From Xanthostigma xanthostigma (taxonomy: Eukaryota > Arthropoda > Insecta > Raphidioptera > Raphidiidae), in NCBI GenBank assembly GCA_963575645.1, contig OY754468.1:53065620-53129619 (forward strand): 64,000 nt of DNA. Direction: 5' to 3'. Every line of letters starts with the position of its first letter. Within the stretch, counting starts at the first letter, position 1. Below are positions 24,790 to 46,400 of this stretch, piece by piece. The position numbers and the translations under genes are program-made. The notes under the pieces were generated by a model that worked only from the letters and a program-made list of their open reading frames with translations, made no database searches and was not told where the DNA came from.

Positions 24790-26255
24790 AAAATCAAAAT
24801 GTTTTCAGAAAGTCTCAATATTGTTAAACATACCGAACTGAAATAAATACTAGGAAAATATATACCAATTTTTATATAGTGAAATAATTTTTATATTTAT
24901 TACCTGAAGTTGTTTTAAAAGTTGACTACCGCTGAACTAAAATCTACAAACTTTAAAAATGGAGCTACAGTTGTTCATTGTTTTGATATAACTTTTCATT
25001 TTATGTTCATTCGAAAACTTTTTAAAGCAATTTTGCCATAAGAATTGTTATTAATCTCTCGGGTTGGTAAAACCTACCAATCAGTAATCATTTGAGAGAT
25101 GTGATGCCATATTTGAATCTTTTATTGTGCCAGATCTTATCTAGTAAGTATTTCTATTATTTCGAAATCGAGAAATTTAGGAAAGTTTTTTAGAGTGCCC
25201 GGAAAAAATGCTCATGGTGTTTTAATGAGTGGACCGATTATTATTATACTTTTAGGTTGCTGTTAAAAAATACAAAAAAAAAAAAAAAAACAATTGATTT
25301 TATTTTGACGTTATTGTTCTAAGTTGATAGTTACAACAACTCACTATAATGCATGTGGTAATGTACTTTTAACACAATCATTGTAATTTGAAAGAAAAAC
25401 ATATTTTAGAAATCCTCTATTTTATGAAAAATTAATTTTAATTTTTAACTGCATAAAAATAAGCCATTTCTTCTTCGCTGAATGATGTGTCATATTTTTT
25501 CACTTTCAGTTGAACTTTTAATAAAATAACGTCGATATTCTGTCCACAATTTGACTGACGAACTGAGTTTTCCATTTAAAATTTTACCATCAATTCAAGT
25601 AGCAATGCCGTTGTTTATTATTAAAAAATAGTTTGGTAAAATCAATTGGCGCTGAATCCAAAAATTCCGGACCGTTAAAACATTTTAGTGCGAAAACAAA
25701 CAAAGTTGTTTATATATTTTTTACTCAGTTGAAAATCAAGGAATTATTATTGCATTTTGCATATCATAATAAATTGTTACAATACTACCAAGTAGATTAT
25801 ACATAAATGTGTTTTAGTTAATTGTTCATGAAAATTGAAATTGTAGTTCCATTTCAGAGATTGATAGTGCGATTTGTTATTATATTTTAGATATTATGAT
25901 ATTGCCGACTAATGATGATATAATATATAGAATGTTGAGTAAATTTGTCAATGATTTTATAAAATTAAAATAAAATCTATTCATAGATCAAACAAATGAT
26001 TATTTTTTTGTGAACAGTGAAAGCCTAATTCGTTGCAATTCCGCGTAGCGCGGCTTGAAATAGCCGAATTGAGATTTCGTAAAAGCGTGACCTGTTGCGA
26101 TTCCGTTGGTACAGCAGAATGATTCTGTGCTAGTTTGAAATGGCCTATTAGAGAAGCTTTAAAATCGTACAATAGGCTGTTTGACTCTTGTTTTTTAACG
26201 GTTCTGAAATGTTCGTATCGTAGTTTAGTCCACAGGAATTTTTGTTTCGCCTAAA

Positions 26256-26507
26256 GCCTCCACTACACACGTGGCCAGCACCGCCACTTACAGGCACTCA
26301 CGATTGTGTAGAGGGCATATTCGTCGGTGCGTTGACATAATCGCCTGTAATCGGTTGATTGTCGGTACATCAAAGGAATGCGTGGCCAGCATCGTGCGCC
26401 CGTACACACAATTGGACCGGCACGATTGTGTGGAGGGCTAGGCAATCATCGCGGCGATGATGGGCACTTATTTGAGTGGCGGTGCTGGCCACGTGTGTAG
26501 TAGAGGC
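26256..26507. repeat. Fold-back element, GC-richer than surroundings
   Basis: Outer arms GCCTCCACTACACACGTGG and its near-complement at 26475-26507 extend over about 35 bp (GGCCAGCACCGCCACT/AGTGGCGGTGCTGGCC). Inner repeats such as GGCCAGCATCGTGCGCC and CACGATTGTGT(A/G)GAGGGC recur. Likely a MITE. Confidence 0.75.
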
Positions 26508-27424
26508 ATTAAAATAATCTTTTTATAGGATAAACTAGCACTCAAAATTTTGATGTGACGTCATTTATGCAGTACATACAATCGAGTGCAAACGAGGCTC
26601 GGTATCGTTTACGCGAGACCAGTTTAGTGTTTACACACATGTGTTCGTGTGTTTATATAGGTATTTCATAAATTATTAAATATACGAGATATTTGTGTAT
26701 TTACTACAAGCCTGACGTCACACATCAAACCGGCATGACGGGCAACGTTTTTTGACATGTCAAAAAATTTCAATTTCGAAATTGAAATAAATCAATCTCG
26801 TGATTTTGTGGATACACGCCGATAATTTTTGATTCCTTATTCTATAAATTGTCGTATTCGCATAATTAACGATTAATTGTTTTTTATAGAGTCACTTGAA
26901 TATTTGTTTGCGATGTGTGTTAAATTTTGTTTACAACACCTGCGTAATGTTGCAATATCGCCGATGGTATAACTATAATATGACAGATCGCAAACTTATA
27001 AATGAGCTATGTGAATCGCGTGTCCTTACACTACGAATCTTTTAACGAATGGGTTTGGTACCATCCGGTACCATGAGCTATATAATTTACCTTGACACAT
27101 AACACTGCAGCTTACAATGGTTATTGATTTTGTGCAGAATAATTATGTTTACTTGTTTTAAACGCAATATTAACATTTTTTTATATCGACTGTAAGAAGT
27201 CCATTTATATTGTTTTTGTTGTGAAATAATTAGGAGTGTTGCTGTTTTCGAAAATTTGAATATAATATGGGCTCAAAACATTGTTATATGTTGCCAAATT
27301 TGTTTTTCGAAAATGGAAAACATATTATAGTAAATATAACACGAGTGATTTTGACATTTTGACTGACATTCGAGTCGAGTTCTATATCTTATTTTTTTAA
27401 AATGGCCTTACAGTAGGTGTGTAA

Positions 27425-37848
<10,424 letters not shown>

Positions 37849-38596
37849 ATCGATAGGTGTAAATATTTTTGCAATACGATGCTAATTTAATGTGCAAAGT
37901 ACCTGGGTGACCGAGCTTTGCTCGGAAAGTTAAATAAAATACTGATATTCAAATACGTATTTATTTTAAGTCTCACTTGGATAATAATTAAAGATTAACT
38001 GTCATAATATTTTGAAAACAATTGTTATTCATTGTTTGTATAAAATTACAAAACCTACTTACAATATTTAAGTATTTTCATACGTCAAAAAATTGATTTT
38101 TATAATGATAAAATTTGTAAGAAAACGATCTTTTCGAGAGATGAGACCTAGCTAAAACGATTTTTTGCCCCCCAAAATCCCATTTCAGTAAATTTCATCC
38201 AAATCGTTAGGGCCGTTTTCGAGAAAATGTTTAGGGACATAGGTAGATACAAGAGATTAGCTCGTTTAATAATATAGGGATATAAACAAAAGACAGCAGG
38301 CCGTTGTTTCTCTCATTTATATTCCGTTGATTTATTCAATGCCTCGTTTAGGTCGGCGGTTCTCGAAATTTTCTATTGTAAAAACGGCAACCGCGCACGC
38401 GACGCGCTTTGCCACGACAAGTTTATTGGTTCGGCAATGTTGCGGATAGACACAATACCACAGAATTCCTCGAGCAAAATTTCAACTCGATCGATTAACG
38501 GGAAGCGGGTGAAAATAAATAGAAGACGGCATAAAATACAATGAAAAATAATCTTTATTCAGGTAACATAATAATGCATAGTTTTAACAAAGGCTT
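37849..38596. terminator. Tail-to-tail 3' region of iav (+) and Ku80 (-)
   Basis: iav has AATAAA at 37933-37938, 85 bp after its stop. Ku80 on the minus strand has AATAAA at 38554-38559, about 40 bp after its stop. Between them 38185-38280 resembles a LINE 3' end (AAATTTCATCCAAATCG). The transcripts converge but need not overlap. Confidence 0.6.
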
Positions 38597-41500
38597 TCAA
38601 ATGAGTTCAATTAATTTCGACGCATATTTTGAATATCTTCGCTCGACCGTAGGCGGTATCATGTGAGGTGAGAAATCTAAATCGTCCGATCTGATTTCAC
38701 TCGAAGTAAATTTTTTGTGCAGAAATTTATACACGATATCTAATTTCGGACTGAATTGGAAACGGGGCGGCACATGCTCCAATCTACGAAAACAAAAGAA
38801 GATAACGTTTTGTAACTTTTACCGCACTCAATAAGCCACTTACCGATCATCTTCTTGCAGAGTACACGCGTCCAGAAATCCATTCACGCATTCTTTAATT
38901 TCTGGATCGCGTTTAGAAATGTTCGCCACCTTTTCTGCCCATACTTTCGCTTTGGTATTATAAAACTCGAGAGGGTACTTAATATGTTCCTTGAATGGGG
39001 CTTCCGAAATGGCTAAGCACTGAAACAATAATTTCCATTTTTTCCATATACATAATAATATAGGACCTATAGAGGAAACAAAACATTTTATTTTTACTAT
39101 CTGGCTCTCAATTTCAAGTCCGCTCATCTAGGCTTTAGCTTCGACAACAGTAATAAATTGAATAAAATATAAATTAAGTTAACCTATCTATTCTATTATA
39201 TTATATCCAATTAATTATTATATTATGTAGGTACTTATTATTATTATACTTACCTTCATATTTTTCATTTTTAGTTCAGTGTAAATAGCCTTAGTTGCTG
39301 CACACTGTTTTTTTAATAAAAAAAAAAAAGTAATAAATTGGCAAATAATGTAATATGAAAAGTTTGTCTCCCCCTACTCCACACAGGGCCAGCCTGGCTC
39401 AATGTTCCTTAGTGAATATTTGCCTCCGGAACACTTCACCCTGTCTGTTTTCAGTATTGATTCGTTCCTTGCGATTCAATAATAAATTGAAAGACCATTT
39501 ACCTTAAATCCATTGTATTCTGATGGATAACACGCTGCCAACTTAGGATTATTATTACTGTTATAACAACGTCTTGCCATTGCCACTAAACCGCATTTTT
39601 TCAAACTGTTCACAAACGCGTTGAACATCACCGTTGCACTCTGTGAAAAAAGTAATCCTAAGGTAATTTTCACACTACACGAGTGCGCTATCTCAGTCTG
39701 CACCTAGACTGGATCCGTATTTTTCCCGACCCGATGTCTCGGTGTTTGTTTTTCCTCCTGGAGAAATACGACTCCAGTGTAGGTGCAGCCTAAGATAAAT
39801 AAATGGTTAAAATCAGCATTTTATGCTGAACTTTATCTATTGATTTTTATTTTGTGTATAAAGACCTTTATTATTATTATTATTATTATTAAATAGGACG
39901 CAATTACCCAATCTACGTCGTTGGCAAACACTAAAGTAACAGAATCTCCAATAAAGTACGTGGAATTTATATCATCGCGTTTTACTGTAAACAGAATATC
40001 GAGGCATCGGGTGGTTTTCAGTTTATAAGCAGCTTTTTCTTCCTTGCTAAGTAATATCCGTGAACCGTCTGGATGCCTGAAAACAAACGCGTTGGTGATC
40101 CGAGGTAGGCTTGATTATATTTTAGAAATCGTGTGAACTGATTAACAATTAGTTAATCACCACTCGAACACTGACTTTCTTAAATCTTTATTGTTTGTTT
40201 CCACGTTTCGTAAAGAAATGTAAATTTGGTGTGGAGAGACAGACGATCATCTTTAGAGGTCACTAACGTCTGTGATGGGGTCGAAAATTTGCATCCAAGC
40301 TCAGATTCTGATTGATTTTGGGGCCACTCGAATCTGTGGTTTGGGAGGTGTATAATTATATCATTAACTCTCGATCTTTGGTATCCATAATAACGTTCAG
40401 GTATCGTTACCAGGGCTTTCGAGCAGATTCCATTGAAATTTTTCGAAAATAAAAATTATGGAAATTGGAAGCGATGCATGGCTCCCGTACCGATTTGTAA
40501 GTCCAAAAACAAACGATATAAATAACAGGTTTACATTTTACAATATTGAACGATTAAACTAAAAAATAGATATTGGATTAAAAAATATGTTACTAACCAA
40601 TGAACGTCCATCAATTCTCCTTGTGAATTTACTTGATTGCTCGGACCAGCTTTTGTATCATTTATTACTTCCTGTTTGACATCGTCTACCACTTCTCGCT
40701 TGATTTTCTTATGTGGAATTTCATCCGAAGGCACAAGTCTCGTTTTAACCTGTTTAAAATCGGCCGTTGCGAACGCATATTTTGGTTCGGCGTACGGCAA
40801 TGTCTAGCAGTAATAAAAAAAGCAATTATAAAAAAAGTAGCATATCGTAGCTCAGTTCTGAAATTTTAATCGGTGACTAATACACATAATAATATGGAAT
40901 AATCAGCTGAAATTAGATCTTCTTACATATCTGTATCCATTTACTTGAATCGATATATTTTTTCCTATTGTCATTTTCGTTCTCCAGGTTACTGGACCAC
41001 CGACAGCTGCTTTGTAACTTTCAATTAAGTGTTTTCCAGCTTCTATGGTTACGGCTGCTCCGGATGTCTGTTAACGTAGAAAAAAAATTGGTTGTCTGTA
41101 AAGTCGGTTTACGGACGATAGTTTTACGTGATAACGTCATAAAGAAACGTTGATGAACTCTCTGACGTCACGCGAGATGAGAGAGAAATGCGTACAAGCC
41201 GACGCTTGGGCCGATCGTGCCTCTCTATCGCTTATACCGCGCTCTCGCTTGCACGCTCAGGCTCAGGCGGAACGTGACACTTTTTCGTGCGTGCAGCCGG
41301 TGTTTCATCAATTTATAAGACGTTATCACGTCAAAAAAAAAAGGAATGTAGAGGTGTCGGTGGATAACAGATATTTTGACAGAAACAAAATTTACCTTCG
41401 TTATTAGTTCTATTAGTTTTGGACTGAACTCGGGTCGATCCTGAAGGCCTTGAAACATCGACTGCTGAAGTTCAGATACATTTCCTGTATACAGCGGTAC

Positions 41501-43158
41501 CGTGATATCGGGGCCTCTGCATAGGTACAAAACATAATTGAATAAAAGAGAAACAAAGCTAATATCGAAATATATGAAAGTTTTGATACAATTTTTGAAA
41601 ACTTTTACTTTGAGAGAAAAAAATTGGTTGTCTGTAAAGTCGGTTTACGGACGATAGTTTTACGTGATAACGTATTCCGTAATACATAACCTAAATTTTA
41701 GTAGCTGTCAAACTTGGGCCGAAGCATACTGCGCTCTCGCTTGCACGCACAGGGTCAGGCGGAACGTTAGGAGCGTTACACTTTTCGTGCGTGCAGCTGG
41801 TGTTTCATCAATTTATAAGACGTTATCACGTCAAAAAAAAAATAGTCGTATTTAATTTTTAGAAAATCTTTTTTTACAATTTTATTATAACGCAATTTTA
41901 TATACATATATGTAAATAAATTGATCGTTACGCTAAAACCCCATTTTTGTCATTATTACTCATGTATTTATTTTAATTACTGGACAGATGACAATTCAAG
42001 TCCAAGCTTTGAATTTCGCGCCAATTAACATGTAATATTTAGTATGTACTCACAAAATGTAAAGACGAACCGGATGCGGTGCGTATTTGTCAATACATTT
42101 CTTCAGAGCTGTGTTCGAGATTTCGGTATTCTTCAGGTCACTGAATAAGATAACTTGCACATTTTGTATAGACTTTTTCATATCACTGAATCAAAAATAC
42201 GTTAGGGTGTTACAATAAAGCAACAATATAAAACACTAACGGGGATTGTTTTTGCTGGCAAATGATATTTTTTTAAACGAGCTTACATATAATCAGCAAC
42301 ATATATTTTCAGCACGTGATAAAGTGCAAGCGAAACATCAGTTTTCTTATCCGAATTCTTTTTAGCATTTTCAACGAGTTCTGGCAAATTCTTTACTAAT
42401 TCAGCATCGGTACGACATCCTCTCTGTCCCACAGTAAATGGTTCTTGACCGTTAATTACAAATATACTGATTAAGTCACATGGCCGCCAGAAGAGCTGCA
42501 AATATTTTATTTGCTTTCGTTAATACGCAAAATTTCTTATAGTAATTATTTTTTTTCTGCAAAAGGGAAAGAAACCACTTACTCTACGCCGTAATATGGT
42601 GGAAATCGTTTCGACTGTTTTTTCTTGATTTGATGAAGGATCGATGAGGAAAAATAGACCGTCCTACGAACACAAAACGATAATTGGAAATTGTTAAGGG
42701 ACCTTCAAAATATTTTCTATATTACAAAACCCCAGTCGTTTGCAAGCTACGCCTATAAAAAATTCATAAAAGAACAGAGATACCTAAAAAGGTAGGCGTG
42801 GACGGAATATAAGGAATAAGGATTATGTTCACGGACCTTCGATCAAATTGGTTGAATCTCGATCGTGCTCGCTGATTACCTTAGCTGTTGAGAGTCAATC
42901 TACGATCTATATTTGAATCTCGGTCCGCTTGGTCGTCTGAACACCCCTTTACAAAGTACAGCCGATATCGCACTACGCCGATGATTGAGAAATTTCAACA
43001 TTGTAATTATTTATTTGAAAGGACGTGCGTGTTGTCAAATATCAACTTGTCAGTTGGCTATAGCTTCGGTATGAGACAGCATTTTGACTGTTACATAAAA
43101 TAATAGTCAATAATAAATAATATAACTTTATACTCACAGCTTTCGAAGGAGTCGCCAT
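38597..43158 (-). CDS. Ku80: Ku80 / XRCC5, DNA end-binding subunit of the Ku heterodimer
   Basis: Ku70-Ku80 encircles double-strand ends and starts non-homologous end joining. Minus-strand exons in order: 43158-43138, 42663-42583, 42495-42287, 42185-42054, 41516-41396, 41067-40927, 40803-40598, 40076-39908, 39640-39503, 39019-38844, 38783-38597; all phases fit and the product is 526 aa. The N-terminal vWA-like domain begins ATPSKADGLFFLIDPSSNQ. The beta-barrel segment has VTWRTKMTIGKNISI, aligning with the family motif around CRLTIGSNLSI. SATVMFNAFVNSLKKCGLVA and the following YPSEYNGFKCLAISEAPF match the arm-proximal core, and VPPRFQFSPKLDIVYKF matches the family's IPNPRFQ segment. The usual C-terminal globular domain and Ku-type acidic end motif are absent. 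Introns 4 and 5 each hold a MITE family 1 copy. Confidence 0.93.
39864..39891. repeat. (TTA)n microsatellite in Ku80 intron 8
   Basis: A TTA repeat following AAAGACCTTTATTATT. The same kind of tail closes the LINE fragment in iav, so this may mark the 3' end of another truncated retroelement. Confidence 0.7.
41086..41332 (-). repeat. MITE family 1, long subtype (Ku80 intron 5)
   Basis: Starts AATTGGTTGTCTGTAAAGTC after an A run and ends ACGTTATCACGTC before another A run. It is nearly the reverse complement of 15573-15822, including CTGACGTCACGCGAG and GCCGATCGTGCC. Confidence 0.9.
41622..41832 (-). repeat. MITE family 1, short subtype (Ku80 intron 4)
   Basis: Starts AATTGGTTGTCTG and ends ACGTTATCACGTC before an A run. 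The interior lacks part of the block present in other short copies, and GGAACGTTAGGAGCGTTACAC shows a small local duplication. Confidence 0.9.
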
Positions 43159-43442
43159 TGCAATATTTACTGAATTAAAGTGCGCGCAAAAAAACAAGTA
43201 CCGCCAAAGTGAAGAAAAAAAGCAAAATTTTATTATATATAAATTTTAATTAGAGAATTAATTAAAAATAAACAAAGCGTGTCCCTATTTACTAAATAAA
43301 ACCTTAAAATTTGTACCAAGTGTGATTTTAGGGAAGAATTAAAACATTTTTATTTTTGTACATGACAGTCATGTGAAGCCGTACCAGCTGTACTGTCAAA
43401 TTGTGAAATAACCTCTTCGGACAAAATACATTTTTTCGTAAA
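43159..43442. promoter_or_regulatory. Putative bidirectional promoter between Ku80 and ANKLE1
   Basis: Only 284 bp separate the divergent start codons (Ku80 ATG at 43158 minus, ANKLE1 ATG at 43443 plus). Transcription start sites and both 5' UTRs must fall here or upstream introns must exist. The region is AT-rich with no obvious TATA box in a standard position. A GTACATGACAGTCATGTGAAGC stretch near 43368 contains the short palindrome CATGACAGTCATG. Confidence 0.7.
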
Positions 43443-46400
43443 ATGTCTAAAAATGTATATTATCTCGCTTCATCAATAATCGACTGCATTGACGATAGGA
43501 ATTTAAGGCATGTATTTCCACATTTTATAGAATAAGCATAACGTTTACCGGTGGCATTATTTACATATTATGTACTTATAGGCATAATTACCTGAGCCAA
43601 GGCGCTTGATTTAAGATTAAGGCTTATTTTGAAATAGATTTGAGGACTTAATGTCGAGTGAAAACATGAAGTACGGTTACCTACTTATTTTACTCAGAAT
43701 TTACAACCTGTGTATAACATTTGTATTTGGTTACTGGCCAAAGATAAGGTCAAGATTCAGGCCAACACAAAGTTAAAAAAAAAAACATTCGTATAGATAG
43801 TTTTGAAAGCGTTGATTATTTTTTGAGATATTGTTATTTTAATAATAAACACGTGTTTTTGAGTATAAATCTGCCCGCAGCGACTAAAGCTCACCTAGCA
43901 GGAGAGGAAAAACTTAGTATGTTCATTTCAGACCTAAACTGATGGAATTAAAGCAAAGTCCAACTTTCCTCCAGTTAGGTAATTCCGAATAGAAATTTCT
44001 AAGCTACTGGGCTAGTACAATACCCTCACTATACGGTCGCTCATAATACCGATGCCGATGCGGCATTTCGCAATAACGGTCAAGAAAAGTTTTGTTATAT
44101 CTACTGCGCTTTTCGCTTTAAGGCCATTTTTTCCGGAACATCTAGGCATTACATTAAGAATTGATTTCTGTTTGCCCGCGTTTCGAAATTACAAATCAAA
44201 ATTGATTAGACTACTCTTTATAATTTATGTTACTCTCCTTCAAAAATCAAGAATAAAACATCCAAAATCTGAATTGTACAAAAAAAGACATAAATTATTA
44301 TTGTTTTTAGAGACCTGGAATTGTTATTGAAATATTATCATGCGGATCCGAACATAATTGTACCTGATTTAGAAATGAGCCCGTTTCATTACGCAGCCGG
44401 TAATGAATCGGAAGAGTTTGCGGAAAATGCAGTCAGGCTATTTATTTCGTACGGAGGAAATCCAAATGTTAGGTAATGTCTTACTTTTAATCTATACACT
44501 CTGCCAATATTAAGGCGCTGCGGAAATGGGAAAAACGGATTCCCTGTAGCGCTGTGCACATTTGGATCTGGGTTCCGTATGGAATTCGACCTTCTGAACC
44601 GGTTCAAAAAGATCTGAGCTCTTCGAGTATTGAAGCTAACCGATCCGACGAGTCAGAAAGAAGGAAATCGGCTCCCGCGGATATTCTATCGGAGTCTGAT
44701 CTTTAGACCGGTCTAGAATCGAGTCGCCGACCCCAAGACTGACGGGCCCATATGAAGCGTGTAATATTATGGCCATATATCCAATTATTTACTATCTAAT
44801 TCGAAATATGTTTGTATAAAAACAGATCTGAAGACGGTCTAACTCCAGTCCATGTAGCTGCAGCGTGGGGCAAAGCAAATATATTTCGTTTTTTATTACG
44901 TAATGGCGGCGATCCCCATTTAAAAGACGATGACAATAGAACAGCAATTGACTACGCCTTAGAAGAGGGACATGCCGATCTTGTCAAGGATATCGATTGT
45001 TCGAATTGTCCAGAATGTAATTATGTTGAGAAAACAAATTTTACAAATATACAGTTGAACGTTGATTATATTATGAAATATTTTAAACCGACCCTATCTC
45101 GAATATTCAAAAGAATCTCGAATTATACGGATTAGGTACAATCTATGACAAAGTCAACATTTACTCATTAAAATATTTGTCAATTACACAAAAACAATCG
45201 AATTGCTTGTATAACCCGGATTATTCCGCGCACTGGGTCGGTACATGCGGGGAGTGAAAGTTAAATTTAATTCCGGTAAAAAAGCAACTCCTAATAAAAC
45301 GGGCTCGGTCAATCCATGTTCAACTGTATGTTAGAACGTAACACAATTTATTTCTGCGAAACCCCCCAAAAAATCGATAATTATGTAAAATGAAGTATTA
45401 CTTTCTTTTAGCTGTGATATTTAAAACAAATGCGTCACCAATTGCCGATTATGCGCCTTTATTACAACTAGAATTAAACAAAGATAATTCAGAACACAAT
45501 TCCATTTGTCTTCCATCTTCTGACGAAATATCAAAAAATCAGTACGCACACGATTGGTGCAATAAATATAGTAAATCGGAAGAAACAAAAAGTGAAGGAT
45601 ATAGCGAGAAGTCGCCTGAAAACGTGAATGAAAAAAGAAAATCGCTTACGTTAAAAATTAGCGAAAGATTAAAAAATGCCAGAGAGTTATCGATTAGTAA
45701 AAATTTGTCTTCAGCAGATACTTATATAATTTGTAAATTTACATGTACCGATAAAACCACTTCTAAAAGAAGAGGATGTAATTCTGATACAGAAGTACAT
45801 CGTAAATCAGACATTAAAAATAAAACTGATAACGTAAGTAGTTGCTCAAAACAAAATTTTCGATCATTTTCCGAAAATAGCTTAACATTTCTTCAGTCGT
45901 CATGGGAAAAAAATCTATCATTGGAGATTTCCAACAATCCAAATAAAAATGCCGAAGAGAAATGTATTAGACGGGAAAGTGCAAGTTTTAAACATAATAT
46001 TTCCGAAAATTCCGAACACAGTATTTGCAAAGGCGGCTATTCAATTGTAAGCGGAGTACATCCACTGATTTTGTCACACAATTCTGACAAAAGTACTTTT
46101 GCATTGAGAGAGAATGAATATTTTCCATTCTGCAATCAAAATGAAATTAGCTGCAATTCGTTATTAACTTCAGACAGAAGTAGTCGAATCAGTTGTACCG
46201 ACTTAAATAACGCGTTTTTGATGACAAGCGATTGTTCTGAATTGAATTCCATTTCAGGAATTGGTATGATATTTCAGAACAATACAGATAGAAGCAGTAT
46301 TCAAAGTGATAACACCGTCGTTAGTTATTCGGCGGAATATGAATACGTAGATACAAAGGAGGGAATAAAATTCATTGAAAGGAGACTGCACACCCCGTTC

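Larger units (their letters stand above)
20761..27424. other. Intergenic region between the first gene and iav
   Basis: AT-rich DNA with no supported exon. It contains a MITE family 1 copy, a hairpin at 22990-23112, the 23559-24789 element and a palindrome at 26256-26507. 24790-26250 and 26510-27424 hold nothing I can name. The proximal part presumably contains the iav promoter. Confidence 0.6.

Noticed and set aside
38185-38280. Possible additional Ku80 3' exon
   Set aside because: The sequence resembles a LINE 3' end on the other strand and Ku80 already has a stop followed by AATAAA.
45390-45450. ATG at 45390 followed by a hydrophobic stretch (MKYYFLLAVIF) looking like a signal peptide
   Set aside because: An acceptor (TTTCTTTTAG) falls inside it and the following frame joins ANKLE1; the hydrophobic run is intron-derived.
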